Positions 26,495-38,478 of a stretch of DNA of 64,000 nt are shown piece after piece. Below the pieces are notes generated by a model that worked only from the letters and a program-made list of their open reading frames with translations, was not told the origin of the DNA and ran no database searches. The stretch is from NCBI GenBank assembly GCA_030533445.1, contig CM060081.1, positions 20,691,611 through 20,755,610 of the forward strand. The letters are read 5' to 3'. Origin of the DNA: Cyprinodon diabolis. Its lineage: Eukaryota > Chordata > Actinopteri > Cyprinodontiformes > Cyprinodontidae. Numbering within the stretch: position 1 is the stretch's first letter; each line of letters starts with the position of its first letter. The translations under genes were made by a program, and so were the position numbers.

Positions 26495-26974
26495 CAGGGT
26501 TCTTCAACGTTTTCGAAGCCAACGACCCCCAAACTGATTGCGAGATAGAGCAGGGAACCCCTAATTATATATATTGTATGAAATTGTGTTTTATCAAACT
26601 GGTCTTATAGTCACTCTATTACATATGGATTCATGTTACGAAAGTAATTTCTCCCTGGGGTTATTAAAGTATTTTTGATTCTGATTCCTGGTTGATTGGA
26701 CAGGTGTTGTGAATGAAACGGTGCCCAGCTTGAAAGAGCTCCTGTGTGTCGCTAAATGTGTGCATTGATGACTGAAAGACATCTTCTGCTTCCATTTATC
26801 TGTTTACTACAGTGTGTTGAATTCATGTTAATGTGTATTTAAAGACATTTTAATTAGTGCAAAAAATTGCAGGAGGGAATATAAAAAAAAGTCATCAACC
26901 AAGACTTTCGCGACCCCCATGCAGTACCTCTGCGGACCCACCAGGGGTCGCGGACCCCCTGTTGAAGACCTCTG
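26495..26974. mobile_element. hAT-type MITE with intact 8 bp duplication
   Basis: The ends CAGGGTTCTTCAACG and GTTGAAGACCTCTG are inverted repeats. They are flanked by identical CTTTAAAG at 26487-26494 and 26975-26982, the 8 bp duplication expected of hAT insertion. Subterminal blocks (ACGACCCCCAAAC, GCGACCCCCATGC) are rich in CCCC. There is no coding region. Confidence 0.85.
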
Positions 26975-26984
26975 CTTTAAAGTG

Positions 26985-28340
26985 TTAACCCATAAATTGG
27001 GGTTTTAACGGTTATTCAGATAACTGCTTATTTACAGGGCAAATGTTTGTTTTCTGCATTAGCTATAATCCATCCCCAATCTAATAAACTTTAATAAAAA
27101 AATGAAGAAGCACAGTAGGCATTGTGATTGCCTACAAGAGCAACCCTAAAACAAATTTTAGAAATGAAATCAATCGTAGACAACATGACCAAACCATGAC
27201 ATGGTTTAGTTCTCCCTTCTGAGATCTAATGTCACCGCATAGACTACAAGTTGTTTTTTTCACAATTCTGTGTTCTGTGCTGTTGATTGAACTCAGTATG
27301 GCATACAGTATGCGTGAGGAATTCTCACTGACTGACACAGAAAGACTAAATCATCAGTGGTTCACACATCAGGTCACAAATCACCACAATCAGGGATGTA
27401 CAGCGCTATCACTGCAGCATACTGATGACCTCATCCTAGCAGCATGTGGGGACATATATTACTATTATTAAATCCTAAAACATGTTCTGCTTTCCACCTG
27501 CGTGTCATGCACTGTTTTCCACTTGTTCTGTGTAATCAGTTGTGACTGAAAAAGTACTGTTACTCTATAAGAAGCAGATTCATATTAATTTTCTTTACTT
27601 TTTCTCTCCATGGCAGCACACTGTCTGCCCAATGAGATATTTCTTTAAGGTGGGCTGTAAAGAGTTAAAAATAAGGAGTTTAATTAGATTTTATATGAAA
27701 CGAGTGTACTAAAGTCAGTCTACTCTTCTTCATGTCAGAAATGCTTTTACCTCCCACATCATTGTTCAGTGACATACTTTCTTTACTTCATCTTGTTTAC
27801 CCCAAAAAATCTTCAGTATTAAAAAAACACAATAGTTTTATGAAGCAGTGATTTTTCATGCCACTTAGTCTATTCTGTTTAATTTGCTGTAGGATGACTT
27901 GAATAGCAGCTTAGAGGTTTTTCAGTCATATGCTTTTAGTACACACTGTGGACTACGGACTATGAAAGATAATGTGTTAAATACACTAATTCCCTGCTTT
28001 TTTCTAGTGGATTGTTGTTGGTAATAAATATGACTTATATTTAGGGGAGTTGCGTTATTTGTTTAGGATGGGCTATATTTTTGTGCATTTTGTTCTGGGT
28101 TAAAATTATTTTCAAATCAGTGACACCTTGCTTTGACATTGTATGTGACATTTGGCATTGACAAATCAAAAAATGAAAAACTAAACACTGCAATTGCAAA
28201 AAATAAATAAAAAATTCTTAATTTACTTAATAGAAGATTAGAAGTAAAAAAGTAGAAGTAAAGAATTTTTAGCTGCAGCATTTTTTCCCAGTAAGAGCTG
28301 TAACTGTTTTTGGGTCTGAGAGTTGAGCTGAACAAAAGCT
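26985..28340. other. No recognised repeat; contains candidate signal-peptide exon
   Basis: AT-rich sequence. Apart from the tentative exon at 27224-27313, nothing gene-like is visible. Confidence 0.4.
27224..27313 (+). CDS. Candidate contactin signal-peptide exon (tentative)
   Basis: This is a possible first coding exon. Seen: a pyrimidine-rich stretch ending CCCTTCTGAG precedes 27224. An ATG at 27229 opens a frame with MSPHRLQ, a hydrophobic core VVFFTILCSVLLIEL and a c-region SMAYS. A donor-like GTGAGG starts at 27314 after one base of codon 29. That phase-1 end matches the phase required by the exon at 33535, giving a Gln (C+AG) at the join. Known: contactin genes have a short exon encoding the signal peptide directly before the Ig1 exon. 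Inference only: a hydrophobic 28-codon frame with a usable donor can arise by chance in 33 kb, and a weaker rival lies at 2861-2909. RNA evidence would decide. Confidence 0.3.
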
Positions 28341-28357
28341 TCTACATATATATATAA

Positions 28358-28367
28358 GTACATATAA

Positions 28368-28398
<31 letters not shown>
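28358..28398. repeat. (TA)n tract on the 5' side of the LINE
   Basis: A run of TA units, slightly interrupted upstream (ATATATAAGTACATATAAGT), directly abuts the 5'-truncated LINE at 28399. Confidence 0.9.
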
Positions 28399-28400
<2 letters not shown>

Positions 28401-29313
28401 TGTCAAGACCACTGTCCAGGATGAAACAACTAAGACCCAGGAGTACATCAGAAAGATGGCCCCCAAAGACAAATGGCTTGGTGAATACCTCAGGCAGGAG
28501 AAAACCGAAAGCGAGGACAAGAAAGAGGTAGGAGAACCATCATGGAGGGACAAGCCACTGCACGGCATATACCACAGACAAATAGAAGAAGTGGCTGATA
28601 TCAAAAAATCCTACCAGTGGCTGGAAAAGGCTGGACTGAAGGACAGCACAGAGGCACTAATCATGGCAGCACAAGAACAGGCACTCAGTACAAGATCAAT
28701 AGAGGCCAGGGTCTACCACACCAGGCAGGACCCCCGATGCAGACTGTGCAAAGATGCCTCTGAAACAATACAGCACATAACAGCAGGGTGTAAAATGCAG
28801 GCAGGAAGTGCATACATGGAACGACACAACCAGGTAGCTGTCATAGTGTACAGGAACATCTGCCATGAGTATGGGCTGGAAGTCCCAAGGTCAAAATGGA
28901 AGACACCTCCTAAGGTAGTTGAGAATGACCGAGCTAAGATCCTATGGGACTTCAAGATCCAGACTGACAAACAGGTGATGGCTAACCAACCAGACATCGT
29001 GTTGATCGACAAACAGCAGAAGAAGGCAGTAGTGATAGATGTGGCAATCCCAAGCGACAGCAACATCAAGAAGAAAGAACACGAGAAGCTTGAGAAATAT
29101 CAAGGGCTGAAAGAGGAGCTAGAAAAGATGTGGAAAGTAAGAGCAGCAGTGGTGCCAGTGGTAATTGGAGCACTGGGGGCTGTGACCCCCAAACTGGGAG
29201 AGTGGCTACAGCAGATCCCAGGTAAAACATCAGAGGTCTCTGTCCAGAAGAGCGCAGTCCTAGGAACAGCTAAGATACTGCGCAGAACCCTCAAACTCCC
29301 AGGCCTCTGGTAG
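28399..29313 (+). pseudogene. LINE ORF C-terminus: zinc knuckle plus PD-(D/E)XK endonuclease
   Basis: The frame is open from the truncation point to the stop at 29313; the first ATG at 28456 gives 285 residues, but the true protein would start far upstream. Counting from that ATG, the C-terminal zinc knuckle C-X2-C-X8-H-X4-C (CRLCKDASETIQHITAGC) is at residues 95-112. It is followed by a restriction-like endonuclease signature with PDIVLID at 179-185 and VIDVAIP at 193-199, then EKLEKYQGL. The conserved tail includes KSAVLGTAKILRRTLKLPG. Known: this order follows the reverse transcriptase in R2/R4-type LINEs and makes the nick that primes reverse transcription. The reverse transcriptase is missing, so it is a dead-on-arrival copy. 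The uninterrupted frame suggests it is fairly young. Confidence 0.8.
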
Positions 29314-29363
29314 AGGACCCGAGCTTGAGGATGACACATACCACCCCACGAGGGGTGAGAAAA

Positions 29364-29371
<8 letters not shown>
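28399..29371 (+). mobile_element. 5'-truncated LINE with restriction-like endonuclease (R4/Dong-like)
   Basis: The element begins in mid-ORF and ends with a short 3' UTR (ACCCGAGCTTGAGGATGACA, then CACGAGGGGTGAGAAAAC). It lies exactly between two (TA)n tracts. Known: LINEs of the R4/Dong group use a restriction-like endonuclease and often insert into TA- or TAA-rich simple repeats, which fits. No non-TA target duplication can be defined because the target is itself a repeat. Confidence 0.75.

Positions 29372-29421
<50 letters not shown>
29372..29421. repeat. (TA)n tract on the 3' side of the LINE
   Basis: About 25 TA units begin immediately after the LINE 3' end. Confidence 0.9.
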
Positions 29422-29423
<2 letters not shown>

Positions 29424-29424
29424 T

Positions 29425-31980
29425 CTTTTTCCTGATTATTCTGGTATTTTGCACAAAGAAAGGCTTTTTAAAATCTTCATTGACTTTGAACAGATGTGTT
29501 CTTAGATTTATTCTCAAACAATGAAATTTATAGAAAAGGTTACTGATCTGTCTATACTGTGAATTTACATATTTACTTTCAACGGTACGCCTGTGTTATG
29601 GCTGTACTATGATCTTTAGTGCATTACAGAGGACTACTGTGCAAACAGCAATTTTACAATAGCACATAAAATACAAATTTAAAGTGCAGATGTCATAAAT
29701 ATGCTAAATAGGATATGACATCATCAAATGACATTTAGGAAACAGTGTAGCATACCCCAGTTCCATTCCCCTAGGAAGTTTTGGTAGCACCAACTGCTGT
29801 TTTGTACTCTGTTTGCAGGATGGCCTCAAACAAACAACCATCCATGCACACCCACACACACACCCAACAGCAACACACAGATTTCTTCTTAGAAATAGCA
29901 AACTCTTAGGTTGTGGTCAAGTTAGGTCAGACAAATGCAGAGATGCAGACATTCGTTTTCATTCATTAATTGGGTTTTACCACATGTCTGAGATATTAGC
30001 TGAGGCCACCATTAGCTAATTCAATTTACATAATGAAACTCAGACCACACTGTCCGTTCCTTTAACTGTCAGACACTTGAAAAGCTAATTTTATTATCCT
30101 ACTACAGCTTACATTAATACAAAGAAAGATGTTTAGCAGTAGCGACAGATGTAGTTTAGTAGTCGGAACAAAATGTGATTCCCTGACTGTTCCCTTAGTT
30201 AGCAATCTCTTGGAGTGGTGTCCTCTGTTGTTGTTTTTTTTTATAGATATGGACTCAAAGTACTATTACTAGATGTGTAATAAAATGTGTATTAGATGTG
30301 TTATGTTAAAATTACACCTTGGTGAGCACCAGGGTTTTAAATCGGATTGTTTATTTTATGTGGGATTTTATGAAAGGAAAGAAGGAGACATCTTATTTCA
30401 CCTTATTCCAAAGAAACATTGAGTTGTTTACCAAATAGAACTCTCTGAAAATAAACCATTTGGCAAGGTAAAGGCAAAAGCCTCAAAAGGCTAAGTGCAA
30501 CTGTAGATTACACTTGATTATATATAGCCTGCATAGGCAGATAGGTAATTTCAGAACATTTTCTGTAATTACTATTTGCAGGTCTTCTAGGCATGTCTTT
30601 GTTTTTATTTAATTCGCTTAATTGAATATTTTCAAGTACTTGATAATATTTTTACTAAACCTAAACTACATAAAGACATGTTATGTTGTCAAATTCAATG
30701 TAAAGACAGATAGCAAAGGCATACGCAGTGGATAAGACTGAATGAATTAAATCTATGGAGTGATCTACTTTACAGCAATAGTCTTAAAGAACAAAAAACA
30801 AACAAAATAACATACGTTGAAAAATTTAATAAATACATTTCTTTTTTTTCCCTTTTTCTTTTTCTATCCGGGGGGATTAGCGAAGCTTTGTTCATATGTG
30901 ACTCATTTTCAGTGTGGAAACATTGAAAATGCTGTTCGTTTACTGTTCATTCTCTGACCCCACAGTTTTTCGGCTGAAACTGACTTCAGTGCTCCTTTGG
31001 AGGGAGGGCCTGCATCAGCACTCGCTGAAAACAGTAAACTAAGAACAATGGGTACTTTTACAAGTTGTTGTCAAAGTCTCCAACAACACAGAGAAAAAGT
31101 CACCAGATTTGTCTCTAGATGCTCACAAAGCCATTAACTTTAGCCCCTACTGTTTAAAAGGGATAAACAGCTACGGCACATTCACTGGTAGGGAATAAAT
31201 ATTAGTGATATACTTTACATTGACGTACAGCTGCACAGCTGCAGCCCACTGGCAGTCTTTAACTTGAACGACAGTACACACTGACGGGGATACGGTGTGA
31301 ACAGCATATACAGGAGAATGATTGACATAGTTAAGGCATTCCCTCTGGCTCTGATCAGTTGTTTCTGACCAGGAGCGGTGTGTTTCTGCAAAAGTCAGGA
31401 AAACCCCTGGGAGGAAGGAGAAAAGCTTGTTTTTTTCACAGATTATATATCAAATATGTTACTGTCAGGACATAGTGACAGTTTTAGCTTACATATTATA
31501 TCTTTAAACTGAACGTTTTGTGTGTATTATTGAACCATATCATATATCTTTTTTTTTAATCTACAATATTCTTCCATTTTGCATTAAGGTGGTCTTTGAC
31601 ATATAAATTTCTGTCCTAATTTTGAATCCAAGTCTGCAAGTCAACTTTTTATTAGAAAAGGTACTTGTAACTCCTTGTCTGTCAAGCTTGGACTAAAGTC
31701 CCCCATTTTAAGTGTAGACCAATGAAAGGTTGTAATGCTATAAAAAATGTCTCAGATAAGGATCCAACATACTACATTGCTGCTGCATATTTACTGTTTT
31801 TCTCCTCCATAATCACAGTAGCTTAAGGTCAAGTCATAAAGTTCTCCAGCAGTAGATTCTAACAATAGTCAAGGTTCCTCTAAAGTTCCTCATGAGACCA
31901 TTGCGGCAGAATACCCACCTCTATGCAACATCATTCTACAGGGGTACAGGTTTAGTCCCTTGTAGACCTATTGTCTCAAC
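29425..31980. other. No recognised gene; possible decayed repeat near 30.9-31.3 kb
   Basis: AT-rich sequence. The 30870-31330 part is GC-richer and contains GAAAAAGTCACCAGATTTGT, which could belong to an old dispersed element, but I cannot define ends. Confidence 0.35.
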
Positions 31981-31985
31981 CATAC

Positions 31986-32568
31986 TAGGGCTGAAACTAA
32001 TGGTTATTTTGCAAGTCGATTAATCCATTCATCGATTCATTTTCTTCCGCTTTATCCGGGGTCGTGTCGCAGAGACAGCAGTCTAAGCAGAGATGGCCAG
32101 ACTTCCTGATCCACATACACCTCCTCCAGCTGCTCTTGGGGGACCCCGAGGCGACACCAGGCCAACTTTAGAGATGTAGTCCCTCCAGCATGAGCCTGAG
32201 CCTTACACAAAGCATCCTCCCAAGTTGATTAATCTGTTGATTATTTTTGCGATTAATCGATTAAAAATCGGATATCTACCATAAAAAAGACTTTTTGCAA
32301 AATTAAACCAACTTTTCCGCTCGAGTAAGCCTGGATAGAACATATTAACAGACAAATAAGATTTTATCTTAAATGCAAAATGTTTACATATTTTTTTTTT
32401 TTTTACAGTTTTGGTATAATTGCTGTCCAAGGTGGGTTGCTCTGTCAGCTAAAGGCACGTTTTAGGTTCTCTAGTCCCTAGTTAACTATTATTCAATTAC
32501 TAAATTAGTTGATGATTTTTCAAATCCTGGATTTATCACGATTAATCCAATTAATTGTTTCAGCCCTA
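31986..32568. mobile_element. hAT-type element (TAGGGCTGAAAC ends)
   Basis: The ends TAGGGCTGAAAC and GTTTCAGCCCTA are perfect inverted repeats. They are flanked by AACCATAC (31978-31985) and AACCATTC (32569-32576), an 8 bp duplication with one difference. The interior is rich in GATTAATCGATTAA-like motifs, typical of a common teleost hAT MITE. A LINE fragment is nested inside. A related relic lies at 55410-55735. Confidence 0.8.
32026..32220 (-). mobile_element. LINE 3' end (RTE/Rex3-like) nested in the hAT element
   Basis: On the minus strand this reads the last part of the LINE found at 52.1 kb (CAGCTGGAGGAG-type codons, then CCGGATAAAGCGGAAG and a CATC-type tail). It is flanked by CAAGTCGATTAATC (32012-32025) and CAAGTTGATTAATC (32221-32234), a 14 bp target duplication with one mismatch. 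Confidence 0.75.
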
Positions 32569-32576
32569 AACCATTC

Positions 32577-33534
32577 CTAAAACCCTGTGCAGTGTGAAAA
32601 CATCCGGGTTGGCCAGTTTATCCAACTTGATGCTTAATCCAGACATCAAAGATTGTTTTGGGGGCTGTTTGCTGTCATCTAGAACTCAGTGTGGTGCTGT
32701 ATGATGCTAATTTGCATATTAAATAATTAGAAAGTATTTATATCTTTTGTGTCATATTCAAATTAACAATTTTTTTTTTCAAAATATCGTAATAAATAAC
32801 TTGATTCAGTAAGGGGTTTAAAACATGCACTCTTTGGGTACACATGGCTTCCTTTATTGAAAGGCCTGTAGTGATACTGTAGATCTAATTTTCTGTAAAC
32901 AACACCTAACTCTACCTCACATTTTATCATTTCACCCTAGTTGCACTTTTTTGATATAAGTTAAGCTGTATTTTTCTTGCTTTAAATTTTTCTTAGATAC
33001 ATCTATGCTTAATGTAAGTTACCCAGATTTTATGAAAATAAAACTTTGGTCTGAGATAGTCTTGCAATTTGGATTATTGCTTTCTATTATCAGTAGAAGC
33101 AGCTTTTTTAAATATACCTTTGTATTATGTATTATTATTTTACAACAAAGAGACTAATTAGATGTACTGATTTGATGTAAATTGTATGGGCACATAATCC
33201 TAGCATCTGCTCCAATAAAGAAATGATAAAAGAAGACATAAACACATGCTATCGGCAGCTTTTTAAGTCAGCGTTCATCCCAAATTAGTCTCTATATCCT
33301 ATTACCACCTAAATAGGTCCTGAAGACACGTCTCACTTTAAATGCTTTCCCTCTGCGCCTTGAAGTCATGACAGGCACTTTAAATTGATATGTTTTGTCT
33401 ACTTGTGGTTTTCCCCTCTGAGAGCCTTGAAGCTGCATCAACTGGTCTCTGCCACTGACTAATTGGCTGTTTTGCAAACAGGCTGCTGCACAGGTTTATG
33501 TTCAACCAGGTTGTGTTTGCTTGTGGTCCCACAG
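32577..33534. other. Intron upstream of the Ig1 exon, no recognised feature
   Basis: AT-rich sequence. The last 30 bases before 33535 form the polypyrimidine tract and acceptor of the Ig1 exon. Confidence 0.5.
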
Positions 33535-33667
33535 AGCGCAGTGTCCTGCAGAGTCCCGCTTTTACCAAACAGCCAGGCAGCATTGTGTATCCTGTGGAGA
33601 CGGTGGGGAACAACAGGGAGGTGGTATTCAGCTGCGAGGCCCAGGGTACTCCACCTCCCACATACCG
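33535..33667 (+). CDS. cntn: Contactin-family exon: first half of Ig domain 1
   Basis: This internal exon encodes the N-terminal half of an immunoglobulin I-set domain of a contactin, a GPI-anchored neuronal adhesion protein with six Ig and four fibronectin III domains. Seen: the acceptor CCCACAG precedes 33535 and the donor GTGAGT starts at 33668. The frame reads RSVLQSPAFTKQPGSIVYP, then a strand with VVFSCEAQG, then PPPTYR. The Cys of FSC is the first Ig cysteine. The exon opens with two bases of a split codon (phase-1 intron before it) and ends with CG of an Arg codon completed by the exon at 46078. Known: contactins carry a motif like 'PxFxxxP....FP' at the start of Ig1 and split Ig1 at this point. 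The overlapping longer open frame at 33463-33864 is a different, non-homologous frame. The paralog is uncertain; the 3/4/5/6 group fits best. Confidence 0.9.
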
Positions 33668-35444
33668 GTGAGTCTGAGAAACCTCATATTTTTTTAGTCG
33701 GCAGCGATTCTCCATTATCAGTGCCAGATCTGCTGACAGTTCAAATATCAACATATTGCACACAGATGTCTGCAGCACTCCTCCTTTGCATTTGTTCATC
33801 TCTGAATGGCAATAAAGATAAACTAATGGAAAATAAAATAGTCATAAAACCTGTAGCAGACTAAGACACGATCAGAAATCCTGATACTGCGAGGCGGATC
33901 ATTTCCTAATATGTTAAAGGCTCTTCCTGTTTACTATAACTTAACAGTTTCCTAGATTATAGGAGAGTCTGTATTCCAAGACAGAAATATTACAAGCACC
34001 AACATCAGAAAAAAAAATCCTTTCTTTTTTCCCCCCATATTTTGCTACATTACAGTCTAAAACATTTTCCTTTTTTTTAAAACCTTTTATTATTTTACCT
34101 TATTTTTTTATTATCTTTGTGTGTAAACAGTTTGGGCACTATCTAAGTAAAAATTGTGATTTATATGTGTAAGCAAAGTAAGAAAACAGCTTCTTGCCAA
34201 TCCCTAGCTGCTAGTTATGCTAAGTATGCATTTATTTTCCGTTGTTAAATTAGTGCAAACTACCTCGGGTCATCTAGTTCAAAGTTTCAAATACTTGAAC
34301 TGATCAAAGTTAAACTGATAAGTACTGCAACTTAATACAAAATACTGAGATTTAATCAACATTTTTGTACACTGATACATTTCGAATGGATGTTTTATTA
34401 CCTTTTCTTTTTATTTTAGAATTAGAATAGCACCTAAACTTGAGCGAATTATTTTACACCGATTACACTAATTTATTATTTATTTATTATTGATGAAATT
34501 AATAAGAGGTTAAATGTAACGGTCGGAGACTTCCTTGGCATTTTCCTATGAAATAGATGAGATTTGTTTGGTTGGTTTTTATTAAAAGCTTCTTCAGCTC
34601 TTTATTTCTCCAGTTTTTACAGCTAATGGTTGCAAGGCAGAAAAAAAGATTGTCCTATGCTGTAATATTATGCAGAGTAGATTTTAATTATGCCCTTGGA
34701 TTCTACTTCCCATTCAGCGTGAATGAAAACGCTCCAGGCTTTGTTTCCTGATGAGCCAACAAGACAGTCTTGGCTTGTTAGCTACAGCTCTGGAAAATAA
34801 CTCACATATATCCTTTCGCATCATGCCTTCCCCGATCGGGATCAGAAAGCTGCATCTTGTGGCTTGTGTTTTGTAAAGAGTATTTTTTTTATCCGACCCC
34901 CTGCTGGAAACGAACTGGGTATCCGTTGCTTAGGAAAGCATGTTGAGCTCTGCATGCAATCATCCAGTTCATAATCTTTCTACTCTTTTAATTTTCCCCT
35001 CACATTGCACAGTTCTTTTTTGTTCCAGAACTGTTGCGAGTTAAAGTTGAAGTTAGTCACGCTTGCTAACAGAAATGACAGGGATAAACTTTGAAAGAAT
35101 TGCAGTGGTTCATGCTTGGGACAAGGCCAGCTTTAAGTTTTGAACTAATCAGCTCAGTCTTGTCAAGGTTGCTGTGTCTTTCTTTTAGATCTTCTGTTTA
35201 CAACTAAACAAAAGTTGCAACAGGCATATGAGAGCTAAGTCAAAGTCAGTATTTGATGATCAGCTGTTATTCATAAGGAAATTGTAACAACGCAGGAATG
35301 TACATGTAGTTTAACAGCCATCTAACAAAGCACCACTGGGCAATGTTAGTGGAAATGTTCTTAAAAGAGATTATTAAAAAAAACATATTAAAACCAGAAA
35401 TCCTTTTTCAAATAATTTTAACAAATATAAAGTGAAAAAATCAA

Positions 35445-35645
35445 TTAGGTCCCCTGACAAGTAGGCTGACCTTCCTTCAGGTAGTTCTTGTACAGGTCTA
35501 GGATAAGGAAAAAGCATCCAACATTGTAGATCCCGTGAAAGTCTAAGGACTTTACCTTCAGGTCAGGTCTGTAGAGTATGTTTTGTATAAAATCAGCAAC
35601 CAGTGAGACAGTTTCTTCCCCTGGCTGTCTCTCTGATAAACACAA
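35445..35645 (-). CDS. Unrecognised antisense open frame in the intron
   Basis: On the minus strand an open frame of 66 codons reads RQPGEETVSLVADFIQNILY, then RPDLKVKSLDFHG and CFFLILDLYKNYL, ending in TAA. Its composition is protein-like, unlike the low-complexity open frames elsewhere. A possible splice acceptor (TGTGTTTATCAG) lies directly before the AGAGACAGCC that starts the GER-QPG region, and a possible donor (GAAGGTAAAG) lies inside. I recognise no family. It could be the last exon of a nested antisense gene, a retrocopy or transposon remnant, or chance. Confidence 0.25.
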   Translation of the reverse strand: MCLSERQPGEETVSLVADFIQNILYRPDLKVKSLDFHGIYNVGCFFLILDLYKNYLKEGQPTCQGT

Positions 35646-36994
35646 TTAACACCTTAGAAATGGAAAAATCAGCCATACTGGTGTAAAAAGAAAGAAAAAG
35701 ACAAGACTTCACAATTCACTACCTCCCTTTTAATTTTCTTTAAATAAAAAATAAAAAAACTCTTTCAGTGCTTTAAAATAAAAATCCACGAACAATTCTG
35801 GCTTTACATAACAGAGTTTTGGTCAATAATCTCATAAGTTATTAACTTTTATAGAAATTTATAATGTATTGTAAATTACAAAATTGTACAAAGGAAAAAC
35901 TTTGAAAGAAAAAAAAATAGCCTTATAAAGACCCCTCATAGATGGAGACCAAACATATTGAGACAGCAAGGAACGCTTTAAGTCAAGATTAAAGACAGCA
36001 AGGGGTAGTAGTCTTTTAAGGCTGCTAAAATAGCATGCTTTAAGAAAGCCATTAAAAGTTTTGTGTTAGAGGAAAAGGAGCACTACAGGAGACTGTGTGC
36101 TCTTAGATTTCCTTTTCATTCTGTATAGAAACTGTTCTGAAAAGAAAAGTGGGACAATATTCGTTGTGACATAAAATACACCTAACTAGTTGCAACAAAA
36201 GCTTAAAAACCATTAAGCTTGATGTTGCATTTATCCAAAAATGTGTTTTCCACATACCAGAGCAATGAATTTACATGTTATCCCTATGAACAAGCTTCAA
36301 TCTTTTATGAAGAAATATTTTTAAAGTTCCATAATAAACGTTTATGCTTTATCACATCATGATAATGAATCAGGGACTGGATGATGTGGCTGCATCTCAG
36401 GGTGAAGAAATGCACTAGATACTAAGCCTTTTTTTCCTCCATTAAAACTTTAAAAAGATAAAGATTAAAAAAAGATTTTAAAAAATTGACATAAAATGAA
36501 GAAAAGATTGTTCTTTTAGAGGTTTGTGGCTGGCTTTTAAAATAGCTAGTCTAATTTAGCCCCTAAAATGACATATTATTCAATATTTGTCGCTGATCTA
36601 TCGCGGTCCTACTCCTTAATTCAGGGTGGGGCACAGCCAGCCACAGCAATGCCCACATTTAACCATAAATAAGGCAATCCATAGGCATTAATGCAAATTA
36701 TTGAGGAGAAAATAATGCAAAAATAAAGTTTAGCCATAAAAGAAAAAGATGTGTTGATGAATACGTTGGAGAGTAGAAGAAATGTGTTTGGAAGTCACAG
36801 TAGTAGGATGACATAAAAAAAAAAATAAATAAATAAATTATGAATGGGTACAACTCATAGTCTGTTGTATGGGGTGATCATATGAACAATGTCATTCAAG
36901 ATGGCAGTCAGTAATGTAAATTAACAATGGCTGTTATATCGCAGTCCTTTGGACCATTTCACAGAATTACTTTGTTCCTAACAGTGTTTTCAAG

Positions 36995-38478
36995 CACATT
37001 TCACACTAAAGCTTTGATTTCTAAGAAACTTTGTTTCTATACTGTATGTGACAGCTCATTATGTGAAGTAGCTGCTCACCACTGTAACTACACTATATTG
37101 CCAAAAGTATTTGCTCACCCATCCAAATTATTGGAATCAGGTGTTCCAATCACTTCCATGGCCACAGGTGTATAAATTCAAGCACCTAGGCATGCAGACT
37201 GTTTTTACAAACATTTGTGAAAGAATGGGTCGCTCTCAGGAGCTCAGTGAATTCCAGCGTGGAACTGTGATAGGATGCCACCTGTGCAACAAATCCAGTC
37301 GTGAAATTTCCTCGCTCCTAAATATTCCACAGTCAACTGTCAGCTGTATTATAAGAAAATGGAAGTGTTTGGGAACGACAGCAACTCAGCCACGAAGTGG
37401 TAGGCCACGTAAACTGACGGAGCGGGGTCAGCGGATGCTGAAGCGCATAGTGCGAAGAGGTCGCCAACTTTCTGCAGAGTCAATCACTACAGACCTCCAA
37501 ACTTCATGTGGCCTTCAGATTAGCTCAAGAACAGTGCGCAGAGAGCTTCATGGAATGGGTTTCCATGGTCGAGCAGCTGCATCCAAGCCATACATAACCA
37601 AGTGCAATGCAAAGCGTCGGATGCGGTGGTGTAAAGCACGCCGCCACTGGACTCTAGAGCAGTGGAGACGCGTTCTCTGGAGTGACGAATCGCGCTTCTC
37701 CATCTGGCAATCTGATGGACGGGTCTGGGTTTGGCGGTTGCCAGGAGAACGGTACTTGTCTGACTGCATTGTGCCAAGTGTAAAGTTTGGTGGAGGGGGG
37801 ATTATGGTGTGGGGTTGTTTTTCAGGAGCTGGGCTTGGCCCCTTAGTTCCAGTGAAAGGAACTCTGAATGCTTCAGCATACCAAGACATTTTGGACAATT
37901 CCATGCTCCCAACTTTGTGGGAACAGTTTGGAGCTGGCCCCTTCCTCTTCCAACATGACTGTGCACCAGTGCACAAAGCAAGGTCCATAAAGACATGGAT
38001 GACAGAGTCTGGTGTGGATGAACTTGACTGGCCTGCACAGAGTCCTGACCTCAACCCGATAGAACACCTTTGGGATGAATTAGAGCGGAGACTGAGAGCC
38101 AGGCCTTCTCGTCCAACATCAGTGTGCGACCTCACAAATGCGCTTCTGGAAGAATGGTCAAAAATTCCCATAAACACACTCCTAAACCTTGTGGACAGCC
38201 TTCCCAGAAGAGTTGAAGCTGTTCTAGCTGCAAAGGGTGGACCGACGTCATATTGAACCCTATGGATTAGGAACGGGATGTCACTTAAGCTCATATGTGA
38301 GTCAAGGCAGGTGAGCAAATACTTTTGGCAATATAGTGTATATGCTGGAGTTTCAGATCCTATAAAGTTGATCACTATCTTTATCGGCAGCTTCTTCTCT
38401 CTGCAAAATGTTTGCATGAGGGACAGCACATTTCATTCTTTTTCTTTCTTAGAAATCAAAGCTTTAGTGTGAAATGTG
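36995..38478. repeat. Inverted-repeat element split by a Tc1 insertion
   Basis: The arms 36995-37028 (CACATTTCACACTAAAGCTT...) and 38445-38478 are perfect 34 bp inverted repeats. Removing the Tc1 element leaves a structure of about 235 bp, so a small MITE-like or fold-back element existed before the Tc1 insertion. No target duplication was recognised. Confidence 0.7.
37089..38340 (+). mobile_element. Complete Tc1/mariner transposon
   Basis: The terminal inverted repeats at 37091-37119 and 38310-38338 match at all 29 positions (outer sequence CACTATATTGCCAAAAGTAT). They are bordered by TA at 37089-37090 and 38339-38340, the duplicated Tc1/mariner target. The element is 1,248 bp and encodes one full-length transposase. 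Perfect ends plus an unbroken frame suggest a young insertion. Confidence 0.95.
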